Position numbers and translations under genes: made by a program
From: JAGKXB01 sp964498835
GTDB lineage: Bacteria; Pseudomonadota; Gammaproteobacteria; Burkholderiales; Burkholderiaceae_D
DNA length: 18,871 nt
Assembly: GCA_964498835.1 (NCBI GenBank)
Contig: CAZCIX010000041.1
Coordinates: forward strand, 1-18,871
Direction of reading: 5' to 3'
Notes under the pieces: model-generated
Databases searched by the model: none
Seen by the model: the letters and a program-made list of their open reading frames with translations, nothing else
Told to the model about the DNA's origin: nothing
Shown: one piece after another, positions 1 through 8,341 of the stretch
How the letters are laid out: every line of letters starts with the position of its first letter
Numbering within the stretch: position 1 is the stretch's first letter

Positions 1-1505
1 ATGTATCAACGCTGTATTGGAAAATCTTCGCCTCAATCACAATTTGTTTATAGTCAGAATCAACCGCATGCAAAATTTCACTAATTTTGTCTAACACACT
101 CGCTCGGCCCTTCACAATCAACGCGTTTTGTTGCGGGATGGAAATCCAACGCACTCTGCTATATGGATCATCGCTAGATGTGCTCACACCACCCGCTAGC
201 TGGCTGTTCAATTGCCAATCAGAAGGTTGTAAACGCAAGCCATCCACACCGCTCCTATCCTGGAATTGCATACCCTGACCCAATAATTGCATAGGCGATG
301 AATTGCGCCGTGGCAAATCTGCCGGCTTGTTGGGGGAGAAATCGGCGTAAGGAATATTCAACAATCGGGCTAAATAAAATGAAACTTCACGTTCAGACAA
401 ATTAAACAGGAAGATTTTTTTATAGCCTTCCGACGACGGATCAATAAAATCATTGTTTGATTTTGCCGATATTGGTGTTGATATTGGTTCCGGCGCTGGT
501 GATGGCATGGGTGCTGGCGGTGGCCTATGGTACCCCGGGCCTGGTCCCGCTCCTGGCGATTGTCCCTGTCCTTGCATCTGCATCTGCATCTGTGCCTGTG
601 CCTNNNNNNNNNNNNNNNNNNNNNNNNNNNNNNNNNNNNNNNNNNNNNNNNNNNNNNNNNNNNNNNNNNNNNNNNNNNNNNNNNNNNNNNNNNNNNNNNN
701 NNNGTGCTTGTGCTTGTGCTTGTGCTTGTGCTTGTGCTTGTGCTTGTGCTTGTGCTTGTGCTTGCAACAATGCTGGCGGAATAGCCGTACCTTCAAAAGT
801 AATTGAATCTACTTCTGCATTTGCCTGAGTTGCATTTGTTGGTGTTGCATTTTTCTTGATCGAATAAAAAATAAACCCATCGCCAGTCCATTTGTAGCGC
901 AAATTACGTGCCAATTCACGCAACTCAGGATCATCCGACGAGCCATAAGCTTCTTTAATCATGGCAACAGAAGTACGAACAAAATCATCCACCGATGAGA
1001 ACTTCTGCTGCTTAATTTTTGTTGCCCAAATATCTTGATCAGAAACACCAACGGAAAACTTTAACTGCTTGGCGTTCGCCACATCCAAATCAAAATAATC
1101 AATATAAAACCGTGAAACATCGGTCAACATCGTGTAATTAAACCGACGTAAACGCGCTGCTTCATCTAATACCGACAAAAAAGATTTTCCTCTTGTCTTT
1201 ACAAATAAGTAACCATTTTCGGAAAAAATACCCGAGCGCTTCAAAAGTGCATCCTGCTGCTTCAGTTTGACAAGAGCCAATTGAGTTTTATCGGATGTAT
1301 CAACTTTGTCTGTTCTTTTCACTGTCCCAACCTTTTGATGTTCCTTGAAATCAACAAACATATCTTTGGCTGGCAATCCAATGCCCTGTATTTTTTGCAA
1401 AGCGCACGCTGGTAAAAGCAAAACGACAAACAAAACGCTACACAACAATAAAAAACGACGTGCAATACGCGTTAAAGGAAAAAAGGGACCAAATGTTATG
1501 TGCAT
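1..1505 (-). CDS. Secretin-family outer-membrane lipoprotein, C-terminal part beyond window
   Basis: Probable subunit of an outer-membrane secretin ring (type IVb pilus PilN/BfpB-like or type II/III secretion-like). ATG at 1505 begins an N-terminal hydrophobic segment ending in the lipobox LLPAC (Cys34). Residues about 100-215 look like a secretin N-domain. A Gln-Ala repeat follows (10 QA units before the gap, then QMQMQMQGQGQ after it), then a Pro-rich linker. The next part includes KIFLFNLSEREVSFYLARLL, and NALIVKG followed by QIVIEAKI, the usual N1-to-secretin-core pattern. The frame entering the gap and the frame carrying the secretin sequence differ by one base only because the gap is drawn as 100 N; read with a gap that is a multiple of 3, the gene is continuous. 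An apparent stop near 525 is therefore a gap artefact. The pore domain lies beyond base 1. Family call is good; the exact system is unknown. Confidence 0.72.
574..763. repeat. Hexanucleotide microsatellite coding for (Gln-Ala/Met)n
   Basis: On the + strand the tract reads three GCATCT units (574-591), two GTGCCT units (592-603), the gap, then ten perfect GTGCTT units (704-763). On the coding (-) strand these are CAAGCA (Gln-Ala), CAGGCA (Gln-Ala) and CAGATG (Gln-Met). The ten right-hand units are identical, as expected from recent slippage, while the left edge has diverged. A 6-bp unit changes protein length without shifting frame, so it would tune a linker rather than switch the gene on and off. 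Confidence 0.9.
604..703. other. Assembly gap of 100 N inside the repeat tract
   Basis: Exactly 100 N, the customary placeholder for a gap of unknown size. It falls inside a hexanucleotide tandem repeat, which explains why assembly failed there. Repeat phase and protein frame on both sides agree only if the true gap length is a multiple of 3, and of 6 if the array is unbroken. So 100 cannot be the real length. Confidence 0.95.
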
Positions 1506-1577
1506 TTTTATCTCGATCTATCTCTATAAAAAGCTGTTACTGTGCAAAAAACAATCAATAAAGAATGCAAAGGCAAG

Positions 1578-2888
1578 TTACAACCGAACTCCTACTATCA
1601 CTTTAGGTAGCAACACCCATAAGGAAAGACGTTGTTTCATTCGCCCAGCTTGTTCACCCGCTGCAGCACCAAAGCCCCAAAAATAATCAGCCCTAACCGC
1701 CCCCCTGATTGCCCCACCTGTATCCTGCGCCATCACCAAGCGTTGTAAATTGACCTCTTTTGCAACCAAAAACACTGGCGCGCCCAAGGGTAAGTATTGA
1801 GGATCAATCGCAATCGAGCGCTGCGCTGTCAAAGGCACACCCAATGCACCTTTAGGCCCTTGCTTATCATCGAGCAACTTCTCCTCTTTAAAGAAAACAT
1901 AACTAGGATTCGCGCTCAACAATTCCTGCTGACGCGATGGATGCGCCGCCAACCAAGCTTTAATGCCCTGGGCAGAAGCCTGCTCCAACTTTAGCTCCCC
2001 TTTATTCACCAGATAACGTCCGATGGATTTGTAAGGGTGTCCATTTTGATTAGCATACGCCAAGCGTACGACTTCCTTGCTGCCAGCCAACTGCACGCGC
2101 CCGGAACCTTGGATTTGCAGGAAAAATGCATCAATCGGATCATCCACCCATAGCAATTCTTTGCCAGCCAACGTGGCGCCATTCTCCATTTCAGCACGTG
2201 AGGGATAAGGCAACACTTTGTTGCCAACCACACGTCCACGTAAACGCATGTTTTTAAGCTCTGGATAAACCGAGCCCAATTCAATCGTCAGCAAATCATC
2301 CGGCACGGAATACAGTGGAATTTGATATTTACCAGTACGTTGACGACTACCTTTTAGTAAAGGCTCGTAATAGCCAGTCAACAAACCTTCTTCTGTTCCA
2401 TCAACATTAACGACCTGGTGCGGCGTGAAGAATGTTTCAAAGAACATCCGTATCGCCACATTGTCCTGAGGATTCACATCCTTTGCGATGCTGCAAGGTT
2501 CAACCCAATCGTTGTTTGGTTTGGTTTGATTAGTTTGGGTTGCACGTTTTGCTTTACGATCAATTTCATTCTTTTTGGTCAACACATTGCAAGAAGCCAA
2601 AAAAGCTGGCCACGCTTCGCGCACATCATCCTGCTCCCAACCCGGCAAGGCTGCGTAAGTACTAGGCTTGAGTATATTCGATGAAGTAGAAGAGGGGGCC
2701 TCAGGTTCAGAAGGTGTGATGACAACAGGCGGAGTAGTTGGGATTGGTGTAATGGGTTCTGGCTGTTTTGGCTGTTCTGGTATTGAAGTACACGCCAGCA
2801 TACTAGCCATGATCAAACTGACAGAGGTAAATAAACCAATGCGTGTACTAATACGTTTAGTAATACGTGAGATACGAGTGAATAACAT
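1578..2888 (-). CDS. mltA: Membrane-bound lytic murein transglycosylase A
   Basis: Cleaves the MurNAc-GlcNAc bond of peptidoglycan with formation of 1,6-anhydroMurNAc; an outer-membrane lipoprotein. I chose ATG at 2888 (436 aa). A longer reading from TTG at 2957 would prepend 23 residues before a complete lipoprotein signal and would overlap the divergent small gene. The signal ends in SMLAC (Cys33), followed by a Pro/Thr/Glu-rich linker to about residue 70. The MltA core follows, with the conserved GLLTGYYEP, FFLQIQGSGRV and NPSYVFF motifs. The C-terminal 3D domain has AQDTGGAIRG, whose Asp (about residue 389) matches the catalytic Asp known in E. coli MltA, then ADYFWGFG. There are 72 bases to the secretin gene downstream on the same strand, so the two could be co-transcribed. 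Confidence 0.95.
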   Translation of the reverse strand: MLFTRISRITKRISTRIGLFTSVSLIMASMLACTSIPEQPKQPEPITPIPTTPPVVITPSEPEAPSSTSSNILKPSTYAALPGWEQDDVREAWPAFLASCNVLTKKNEIDRKAKRATQTNQTKPNNDWVEPCSIAKDVNPQDNVAIRMFFETFFTPHQVVNVDGTEEGLLTGYYEPLLKGSRQRTGKYQIPLYSVPDDLLTIELGSVYPELKNMRLRGRVVGNKVLPYPSRAEMENGATLAGKELLWVDDPIDAFFLQIQGSGRVQLAGSKEVVRLAYANQNGHPYKSIGRYLVNKGELKLEQASAQGIKAWLAAHPSRQQELLSANPSYVFFKEEKLLDDKQGPKGALGVPLTAQRSIAIDPQYLPLGAPVFLVAKEVNLQRLVMAQDTGGAIRGAVRADYFWGFGAAAGEQAGRMKQRLSLWVLLPKVIVGVRL

Positions 2889-2951
2889 AACGATGGGAAT
2901 CAGGGATAATGGCTGAATAAACAAAAACGGTACAAATAACAGGTGGTCAAT

Positions 2952-3128
2952 ATGCAATCATTTATACAAAGCGGCGCGTGGGTATTTATTTTAGAAGCAG
3001 GCATCCCTCTTTTTTTATTACTTTTCATCGTTTGGTGGACCATGTTCCCGAGTAAAAAATCCGATCAACCTAACCACCCCACCGCCACCAAACACACCTA
3101 TCAAAAAGAGGATGACACATCAATGTAA
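2952..3128 (+). CDS. Small single-pass membrane protein, function unknown
   Basis: A 58-residue protein starting at ATG 2952, preceded by a good ribosome-binding site AGGTGG at 2941-2946 (5-base spacer). Residues about 10-32 (WVFILEAGIPLFLLLFIVWW) form one strongly hydrophobic helix. It is followed by a short charged/polar tail (PSKKSDQPN... KEDD) that would lie in the cytoplasm if the N-terminus is outside. The layout resembles short CcoQ/CydX-like accessory subunits, but there is no oxidase gene nearby and I do not assign it. It diverges from mltA, and its last 9 bases overlap the 3' end of apaG on the other strand. Support: RBS, plausible membrane topology and a position between two conserved genes. 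No homologue could be checked. Confidence 0.6.
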   Translation: MQSFIQSGAWVFILEAGIPLFLLLFIVWWTMFPSKKSDQPNHPTATKHTYQKEDDTSM

Positions 3129-3494
3129 GGTGTGTGGCAAAGAAAGAAAAAACTCAGGAATCTTGGCCTGAAACTGCTCACCGTCTTCGCCAACACACAA
3201 ATATTCCCCTGACATCGAACCATGCGGCGTCTTCAATGCACTACCGCTGGTGTATTCAAATTCCTCACCCGGTTGCAATAACGGTTGGTGGCCAATCACA
3301 CCTAAACCACGCACTTCCTGAACGTGATTATTGGCATCAGTAATCCGCCAATGACGGGAAATCAACTGCGCACCTAGCTCGCCCGTATTTTTAATCGTGA
3401 TGGTATAGGCAAAAACATAATTCGCCTGTTCTGGCCGAGATTGCTCCTCCAGATAACGTGTTTTGACAGAAACGGTGAATTCATAAGCTGCCAT
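3120..3494 (-). CDS. apaG: ApaG (DUF525) protein
   Basis: A 124-residue protein with the full ApaG fold signature: YVFAYTITIKNTG near residues 26-38, QLISRHWRITDANN near 43-56, VRGLGVIGHQPLLQPGEEFEYTSG near 61-84 and GSMSGEYLC near 91-99. The length matches the family (about 125 aa). ApaG has a fibronectin-III-like beta fold; in enterobacteria mutants affect Co/Mg resistance and the gene is linked to apaH, but its biochemical role is unsettled. Here no apaH neighbours it. ATG at 3494 follows AAGGAA with a 4-base spacer. It is divergent from rpe, with a repeat element filling the spacer, and convergent with the 58-aa gene. Confidence 0.95.
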   Translation of the reverse strand: MAAYEFTVSVKTRYLEEQSRPEQANYVFAYTITIKNTGELGAQLISRHWRITDANNHVQEVRGLGVIGHQPLLQPGEEFEYTSGSALKTPHGSMSGEYLCVGEDGEQFQAKIPEFFLSLPHTLH

Positions 3495-3515
3495 GGTGTT
3501 CCTTGTATTTTTTAT

Positions 3516-3701
3516 CCGAGATTATCGATTAGCCTCAATTCCCCCGTCGTGCTCGCAGAAACGAGGTAATACTGAAAACTTAAAACCGTCGTCCCCGAGT
3601 GCTTTAGTCGGGGACCCAGTGTCTTTTAGCTGCAAACAACGAAAGACGCTGGGTCCCCGCCTAAACCCGCAGGAACGACAGAGATTAATGGACAATCTCG
3701 G
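3516..3701. mobile_element. MITE-like element, copy A (186 bp)
   Basis: This element accounts for most of the 317-base apaG/rpe spacer (3495-3811). Its ends are inverted repeats: CCGAGATTATCGATTAGCC at 3516-3534 (arm to 3536) against GAGATTAATGGACAATCTCG at 3681-3700 (arm to 3701), 17 of 21 positions pairing. Inside is a long inverted repeat, 3588-3626 against 3642-3679. The left arm alone folds as an 8-bp perfect hairpin, GTCCCCGA 3591-3598 with TCGGGGAC 3608-3615. Flanks are TTTAT (3511-3515) and CTTAT (3702-3706), a 4-of-5 match to a target duplication. It carries no coding sequence. It is collinear with copy B over its whole length, which sets the boundaries. It is non-autonomous; the mobilising enzyme is not in the window. 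Confidence 0.75.
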
Positions 3702-3811
3702 CTTATGTTGAATATTGATACACAAGCGGACGATTTTACCTGAATTGACTAAAAAACCATGGCATTCCATTCGGGTAAAATAGCGCGCTTTACTTATTTG
3801 CCATCCTCGCC

Positions 3812-4477
3812 ATGACTACTTATCGCATCGCCCCCAGTATCCTGTCCGCTGACTTTGCTCGTTTAGGTGAAGAAGTGCGCAACGTCGTTGCCGCTGGCGC
3901 CGATATCATTCATTTTGATGTGATGGATAACCATTACGTCCCCAATTTGACGATAGGCCCCTTGGTTTGCCAAGCCATCAGACCGCATGTCCAAGTGCCG
4001 ATCGACGTGCATTTGATGGTGAAACCGGTGGATAGGCTGATTCCTGATTTTGCTAAAGCAGGCGCCGATATAATCACTTTCCACCCAGAAGCATCGGAAC
4101 ACATCGATCGCACGCTGCAGTTGATCCGTGATCATGGTTGCAAAGCGGGCTTGGTATTTAATCCTGCGACGCCTTTACATTATTTGGATTATGTGATGGA
4201 CAAGGTCGACATCATTCTGATCATGTCGGTTAATCCAGGTTTTGGCGGCCAATCCTTTATCCCATCGGCGCTGGAAAAAATCAAAACCGTGCGCAAATTA
4301 ATCGACGCTTCGGGCAATCCCAACATCATGCTGGAAGTCGATGGTGGGATCAAAGTCGACAATATCGCAGCAGCAGCAGCAGCGGGCGCCGATACCTTTG
4401 TGGCGGGATCGGCGATTTTTAATCAGCCGGATTACGCCGCTGTCATTAGCGCGATGCGGGCTGAATTGGCGAAATAA
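3812..4477 (+). CDS. rpe: Ribulose-phosphate 3-epimerase
   Basis: Interconverts D-ribulose 5-phosphate and D-xylulose 5-phosphate (pentose phosphate pathway), and so feeds PRPP and erythrose 4-phosphate toward aromatic amino acids. It is a 221-residue TIM barrel of normal length. Metal and catalytic residues are in place: H34 and D36 in HFDVMD, H67 in DVHLM, D177 in EVDGG. Phosphate-loop motifs are NPGFGGQ (141-147) and AGSAIF near 198-203. It is the first gene of the run leading to trpC; its TAA overlaps the gph ATG by one base. A TAAAAT at 3776-3781 could be a -10 box, but no well-spaced -35 is visible. The short GCA run at 4366-4382 simply encodes Ala. Confidence 0.97.
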   Translation: MTTYRIAPSILSADFARLGEEVRNVVAAGADIIHFDVMDNHYVPNLTIGPLVCQAIRPHVQVPIDVHLMVKPVDRLIPDFAKAGADIITFHPEASEHIDRTLQLIRDHGCKAGLVFNPATPLHYLDYVMDKVDIILIMSVNPGFGGQSFIPSALEKIKTVRKLIDASGNPNIMLEVDGGIKVDNIAAAAAAGADTFVAGSAIFNQPDYAAVISAMRAELAK

Positions 4478-5193
4478 TGATGTCAAACAAGCTGCACGGC
4501 ATCGCCGGTGTGATTATTGATTTAGACGGCACCATGCTGGACACGGCGCCGGACTTACAACTGGCGATTAATCGCATGCGTGCCGAGTTGCAGTTGTCAC
4601 CGCTCACGCTGGAAATGGTTAAAGACTTTGTCGGTCAAGGCACAGAGAACCTGATACACCGAGTATTAGCAGTCGATTTCGAGCCGGAAGAAGCAAACGC
4701 GCATTTTGCATTCGCACTCGCTTCTTATCTGCGTCACTACCACACCATCAATGGCAGCTTGAGCATCATGTATCCAGGCGTCAAAGAAGGCTTGATCGCA
4801 TTGCAGCAAAAAGGCTTGCGCCTGGCTTGTGTCACCAATAAACCCGCCGCTCTGGCCATTCCTTTGCTGAAAAAAACGGCATTGCATGATTATTTCGATG
4901 TTATTTATGGTGGCGACTGCTTACCGAAAAAGAAGCCCGATCCGTATCCATTACTCCAAGTCTGTCGTGATTTTGGCTTGCAGCCGCAGCACGTGCTGGC
5001 AATTGGCGATTCATCCAATGATGCCCGCGCCGCCCGCGCTGCTGGTTGCTGGGTCTGGAGCGTGCCTTATGGCTATAATCATGGCTCCCCTGTAGAAGAT
5101 ATTGATTCCGACGGCATCGTCGCTACGCTGCTGGATGCAGCGCAACACATCGAATCATTGCAACAACAACGCCCAAAACATTCAATCCTGTAA
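4477..5193 (+). CDS. gph: Phosphoglycolate phosphatase (HAD family)
   Basis: Hydrolyses 2-phosphoglycolate, a by-product of oxidative DNA 3'-end repair, to glycolate. A 238-residue HAD enzyme: motif I DLDGT with nucleophile D15 and acid/base D17, an alpha-helical cap at about 25-95, motif II T120 in TNKP, motif III Lys in KKKPDP (151-156), motif IV GDSSND (177-182). ATG 4477 shares its A with the rpe stop (TAATG); a second ATG at 4480 is an equally possible start. Translational coupling to rpe is likely. trpE begins 7 bases after the stop. The rpe-gph-trpE linkage is common in beta- and gammaproteobacteria. Substrate is assigned from family and context; other HAD phosphatases share these motifs. 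Confidence 0.93.
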   Translation: MMSNKLHGIAGVIIDLDGTMLDTAPDLQLAINRMRAELQLSPLTLEMVKDFVGQGTENLIHRVLAVDFEPEEANAHFAFALASYLRHYHTINGSLSIMYPGVKEGLIALQQKGLRLACVTNKPAALAIPLLKKTALHDYFDVIYGGDCLPKKKPDPYPLLQVCRDFGLQPQHVLAIGDSSNDARAARAAGCWVWSVPYGYNHGSPVEDIDSDGIVATLLDAAQHIESLQQQRPKHSIL

Positions 5194-5200
5194 ACGAAAT

Positions 5201-6697
5201 ATGACAGAACTCGAATTCGAATCCCTCGCCACGCAAGGTTACAATCGCATCCCCCTGATCGCCGAAGCACTGGCTGATCTTGAAACGCCTTTGACGTTGT
5301 ATTTGAAACTGGCGCAAACCCAAAGCATGGGCAAAAACACGTTTTTGCTGGAATCCGTCGTCGGTGGTGAACGCTTTGGGCGCTATTCTTTTATCGGCCT
5401 GCCTGCCTCCACTTTGCTACGCAGCATTGGCAACCGGATCGAAGTGGTGCAAAACGATCAAGTCATCGAAACTACAGAAGGTAATCCGCTCGACTTCATC
5501 GCTCAATTTCAATCCCGTTACAAGGTTGCTCCTCGCCCTGGTTTACCGCGTTTTTGCGGTGGTTTGGCCGGTTACTTTGGCTACGATGCCGTGCGTCATA
5601 TTGAAAAACGGCTAGCACATTCCACGCCGCCCGATGATCTGGGGTTGCCGGATATTCAGTTGCTACTAACCGAAGAACTGGTTGTCATCGACAACTTGTC
5701 CGGCAAGCTGTACTTCATTGTTTACGTCGATCCCACGCAGCCAGAAGCCTATTCAAAAGGCCGCCAACGTCTGCACGATTTGCGCATGATGTTGCATCGT
5801 CCGGTTGATGTGCCAGTGACGTCTTCTTCGGTACGTACCGAGGTATTGCACGAGTTTGCCAAGCAGGATTATTTAGATGCGGTGCTCAAAGCCAAGGAAT
5901 ACATCATGGCCGGCGATTTGATGCAGGTACAAATCGGCCAGCGCATCAAAAAACCTTATGTCGATGCGCCACTTTCTTTGTACCGTGCCCTGCGTTCGCT
6001 AAATCCTTCGCCATATATGTATTTCTACAATTTCGGCGACATACATATCGTTGGATCGTCACCTGAAATTCTGGTACGCAACGAAAACATCGGCGATGGC
6101 AAGAAAAAAGTCACCATTCGCCCCTTAGCCGGTACACGTCCACGCGGCGCAACGCAGGAGCAGGATGTGGCCTTAGCCAAAGAATTATTGGCCGATGCCA
6201 AAGAAATTGCTGAACACGTGATGCTGATCGACCTGGCGCGCAACGACGTTGGCCGCATTGCTGAAACTGGCAGCGTGGTGGTCACCGACCAGTTCATGAT
6301 TGAAAAATATTCTCACGTGCAACATATCGTGTCGAATGTGGAAGCAACGCTCAAACCAGGTTTATCCAATCTGGATATTTTCCGCGCCACTTTCCCCGCT
6401 GGCACGCTGTCCGGCGCGCCCAAAGTACGCGCGATGGAAATCATTGATGAGCTGGAATTATGCAAACGCGGTATTTACGGCGGCGCGTGCGGTTATCTGT
6501 CGTTCAGTGGCGAAATGGATTTGGCGATTGCGATTCGCACCGGCGTGATCAAAAACGGCATGCTATACGTAGAAGCTGCTGCTGGCATCGTGGCGGATTC
6601 GGTTCCAGAAATGGAATGGCAGGAAACAGAAAACAAGGCACGCGCAGTACTACGCGCGGCAGAACAAGTACAAGATGGTTTGGATGGAGAATTCTAA
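5201..6697 (+). CDS. trpE: Anthranilate synthase component I
   Basis: Converts chorismate and ammonia (from TrpG) to anthranilate, the first committed step of tryptophan synthesis. 498 aa from ATG 5201; an in-frame upstream ATG at 5102 lies inside gph and was not used. The N-terminal Trp-feedback site has LLES (49-52). The chorismate-binding domain carries NPSPYMYF, PLAGTRPRG, HVMLIDLARNDVGR, FPAGTLSGAPKVRAME, GGACGYLSFSG and IVADSVPEME. Its stop overlaps the trpG start (TAATG). There is no leader peptide or attenuator in the 7 bases after gph, so any control must act upstream of rpe or gph, or by feedback on the enzyme. Confidence 0.98.
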   Translation: MTELEFESLATQGYNRIPLIAEALADLETPLTLYLKLAQTQSMGKNTFLLESVVGGERFGRYSFIGLPASTLLRSIGNRIEVVQNDQVIETTEGNPLDFIAQFQSRYKVAPRPGLPRFCGGLAGYFGYDAVRHIEKRLAHSTPPDDLGLPDIQLLLTEELVVIDNLSGKLYFIVYVDPTQPEAYSKGRQRLHDLRMMLHRPVDVPVTSSSVRTEVLHEFAKQDYLDAVLKAKEYIMAGDLMQVQIGQRIKKPYVDAPLSLYRALRSLNPSPYMYFYNFGDIHIVGSSPEILVRNENIGDGKKKVTIRPLAGTRPRGATQEQDVALAKELLADAKEIAEHVMLIDLARNDVGRIAETGSVVVTDQFMIEKYSHVQHIVSNVEATLKPGLSNLDIFRATFPAGTLSGAPKVRAMEIIDELELCKRGIYGGACGYLSFSGEMDLAIAIRTGVIKNGMLYVEAAAGIVADSVPEMEWQETENKARAVLRAAEQVQDGLDGEF

Positions 6698-7278
6698 TGT
6701 TGCTGATGATCGATAACTACGATTCTTTTACTTACAACCTGGTGCAGTATTTTGGCGAACTGGGCGAAGAAGTCCGTACCTTACGCAACGACGAAATCAC
6801 CTTGCAAGAAATTGCGGACATGCAGCCAGAACGTATCTGCATTTCACCTGGGCCTAAATCGCCCGAAGATGCAGGTGTATCCGTCGCCGTGCTGTCACAC
6901 TTTGCTGGCAAAATTCCGATGCTGGGTGTCTGTCTGGGACATCAAAGCATTGCCACCGCATTTGGCGGCAAAGTGATCCGCGCCAAGCAAGTCATGCATG
7001 GCAAAACGTCGTTGATTCATCACACCGGCGTGGGCGTCTTTCATGGCCTACCCAGCCCATTTTCTGTCATCCGTTATCACTCGCTGGCGATTGAACGTTC
7101 TTCCTTACCGGATTGCCTGGAAATCACCGCCTGGACAGACGATGGCGAAATCATGGGCGTGCGCCACAAGGAATTCGACATTCAAGGCGTGCAATTTCAC
7201 CCAGAATCCATCCTGTCAGAGCATGGACACGCTTTGTTAAAAAACTTTATTCAAGCACCTGCTAAACCTGCTAAATAA
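6697..7278 (+). CDS. trpG: Anthranilate synthase component II, glutamine amidotransferase
   Basis: Class I glutaminase that supplies ammonia to TrpE. 193 aa; DNYDSFTYNLVQYF at the N-terminus, nucleophile C79 in GVCLGHQ, and H168 and E170 in FHPES complete the triad. It is not fused to trpD as in enterics. The oxyanion-side motif reads SPGPKSPEDAG where many family members have SPGPCTP, a tolerated variant. ATG 6697 overlaps the trpE stop. In many bacteria the same subunit also serves para-aminobenzoate synthase; whether it does here cannot be told from this window. Confidence 0.97.
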   Translation: MLLMIDNYDSFTYNLVQYFGELGEEVRTLRNDEITLQEIADMQPERICISPGPKSPEDAGVSVAVLSHFAGKIPMLGVCLGHQSIATAFGGKVIRAKQVMHGKTSLIHHTGVGVFHGLPSPFSVIRYHSLAIERSSLPDCLEITAWTDDGEIMGVRHKEFDIQGVQFHPESILSEHGHALLKNFIQAPAKPAK

Positions 7279-7299
7279 CCAGCCGAAACATCCATCATC

Positions 7300-8331
7300 A
7301 TGCCCATCACGCCCCAACAAGCACTTCTGCGCTGCATCAATCATCAAGAAATTTTGCACGATGACATGGTGTCGCTGTTTCGCTCCATCATGCAGGGCGA
7401 AATGGCACCAACGCTGATGGCCGGGCTGTTGATGGCTTTGCGCGTTAAGCAAGAAAGCGTGGGCGAAATCACCGCCGCAGCGCAGGTGATGCGTGAGTTT
7501 TCCACCAAAGTGGAAGTCGCTGACACGCAAAATCTGCTGGATATCGTCGGAACCGGTGGCGATGGCGCACATACCTTTAATATTTCCACCGCCTCCATGT
7601 TTGTCGCTGCTGCTGCTGGTGCGCGTGTGGCTAAGCATGGCGGGCGCCGTGTTTCTTCTTCCTCCGGCAGCGCCGACATCCTGGAAGCCTGCGGTGCCAA
7701 CATTAATTTGACGCCCAAGCAAGTCGCGCAAGCGATTGAACAAACCGGCATCGGTTTTATGTTCGCACCCAATCATCACGCTGCGATGAAACACGCCGCG
7801 CCCGTTCGCAAAGAACTGGGCGTACGCACCATTTTCAATATTTTGGGCCCGCTCACCAATCCAGCTGGTGCTCCTAATATCCTGATGGGCGTATTTCACC
7901 CCGACTTGGTCGGCATACAAATACGTGTGTTACAACGCTTAGGTGCGCAACATGCGCTAGTGGTGTGGGGGCGCGACAATATGGATGAAGTCACACTCGG
8001 CGGCGCCACCATGGTGGGTGAATTGATCCACGGCACGCTGCGTGAGTATGAAATTCATCCACAGGATTTTGGCTTGCAGGTCGTTGCCAGTCAGGAGCTC
8101 AAAGTCGCCAATGCGCAAGAATCCAAACAAAAAGTCCTAGCCGCCTTAAACGACGAAGCCGGCCCAGCGCGTGACATTGTTGCTTTGAATGCCGGTACCG
8201 CCTTGTATGCCGCGGGCGTGGCCACATCGATACAAGATGGATTAAGCAAAGCACGCGCTGCGATCACGTCTGGTGCAGCACTTGCCAAGCTGGAACAGTT
8301 TGTCCAGGTGACGCAAGCGTTAGGGCAATAA
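7300..8331 (+). CDS. trpD: Anthranilate phosphoribosyltransferase
   Basis: Transfers phosphoribosyl from PRPP to anthranilate. 343 aa, usual length. An alpha-helical N-domain is followed by the glycine-rich PRPP loop GTGGDG (84-89), NIST (94-97), KHG (112-114), the VSSSSGSAD stretch and the NILGPLTNPA motif. The later metal-site motif reads GRDNMDEVTLGG in place of the more usual GLDEIS. Starts 21 bases after trpG. The following spacer to trpC is 240 bases, far longer than the other gaps in this operon, because a repeat element is inserted there. Confidence 0.97.
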   Translation: MPITPQQALLRCINHQEILHDDMVSLFRSIMQGEMAPTLMAGLLMALRVKQESVGEITAAAQVMREFSTKVEVADTQNLLDIVGTGGDGAHTFNISTASMFVAAAAGARVAKHGGRRVSSSSGSADILEACGANINLTPKQVAQAIEQTGIGFMFAPNHHAAMKHAAPVRKELGVRTIFNILGPLTNPAGAPNILMGVFHPDLVGIQIRVLQRLGAQHALVVWGRDNMDEVTLGGATMVGELIHGTLREYEIHPQDFGLQVVASQELKVANAQESKQKVLAALNDEAGPARDIVALNAGTALYAAGVATSIQDGLSKARAAITSGAALAKLEQFVQVTQALGQ

Positions 8332-8341
8332 ATTAATTCAT

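Noticed and set aside
525..605. Stop near 525 as the true end of the secretin gene
   Set aside because: This tail is read in the wrong frame because the 100-N placeholder is not a multiple of 3. The frame keeping the Gln-X repeat continues into a secretin sequence.
2889..2957. Longer mltA from TTG at 2957
   Set aside because: It adds 23 residues before a complete lipoprotein signal and overlaps the RBS and start of the divergent small gene; ATG 2888 is simpler.
3745..3781. TTGACT ... TAAAAT as a promoter for rpe
   Set aside because: The spacer is 25 bases, too long for a sigma-70 promoter; only the -10-like box is plausible.
4366..4382. GCA trinucleotide run in rpe as a variable repeat
   Set aside because: Only about five units, coding for an Ala stretch in a conserved barrel region; no sign of variation.
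5194..5200. Tryptophan leader peptide or attenuator before trpE
   Set aside because: Only 7 bases separate gph and trpE, and no Trp-rich leader frame or alternative hairpins are present there.
7237..7920. Long minus-strand open frame opposite trpD, 227 codons
   Set aside because: Antisense shadow of a strongly conserved gene; no family features. The same applies to long frames opposite gyrB, yidC and dnaA.
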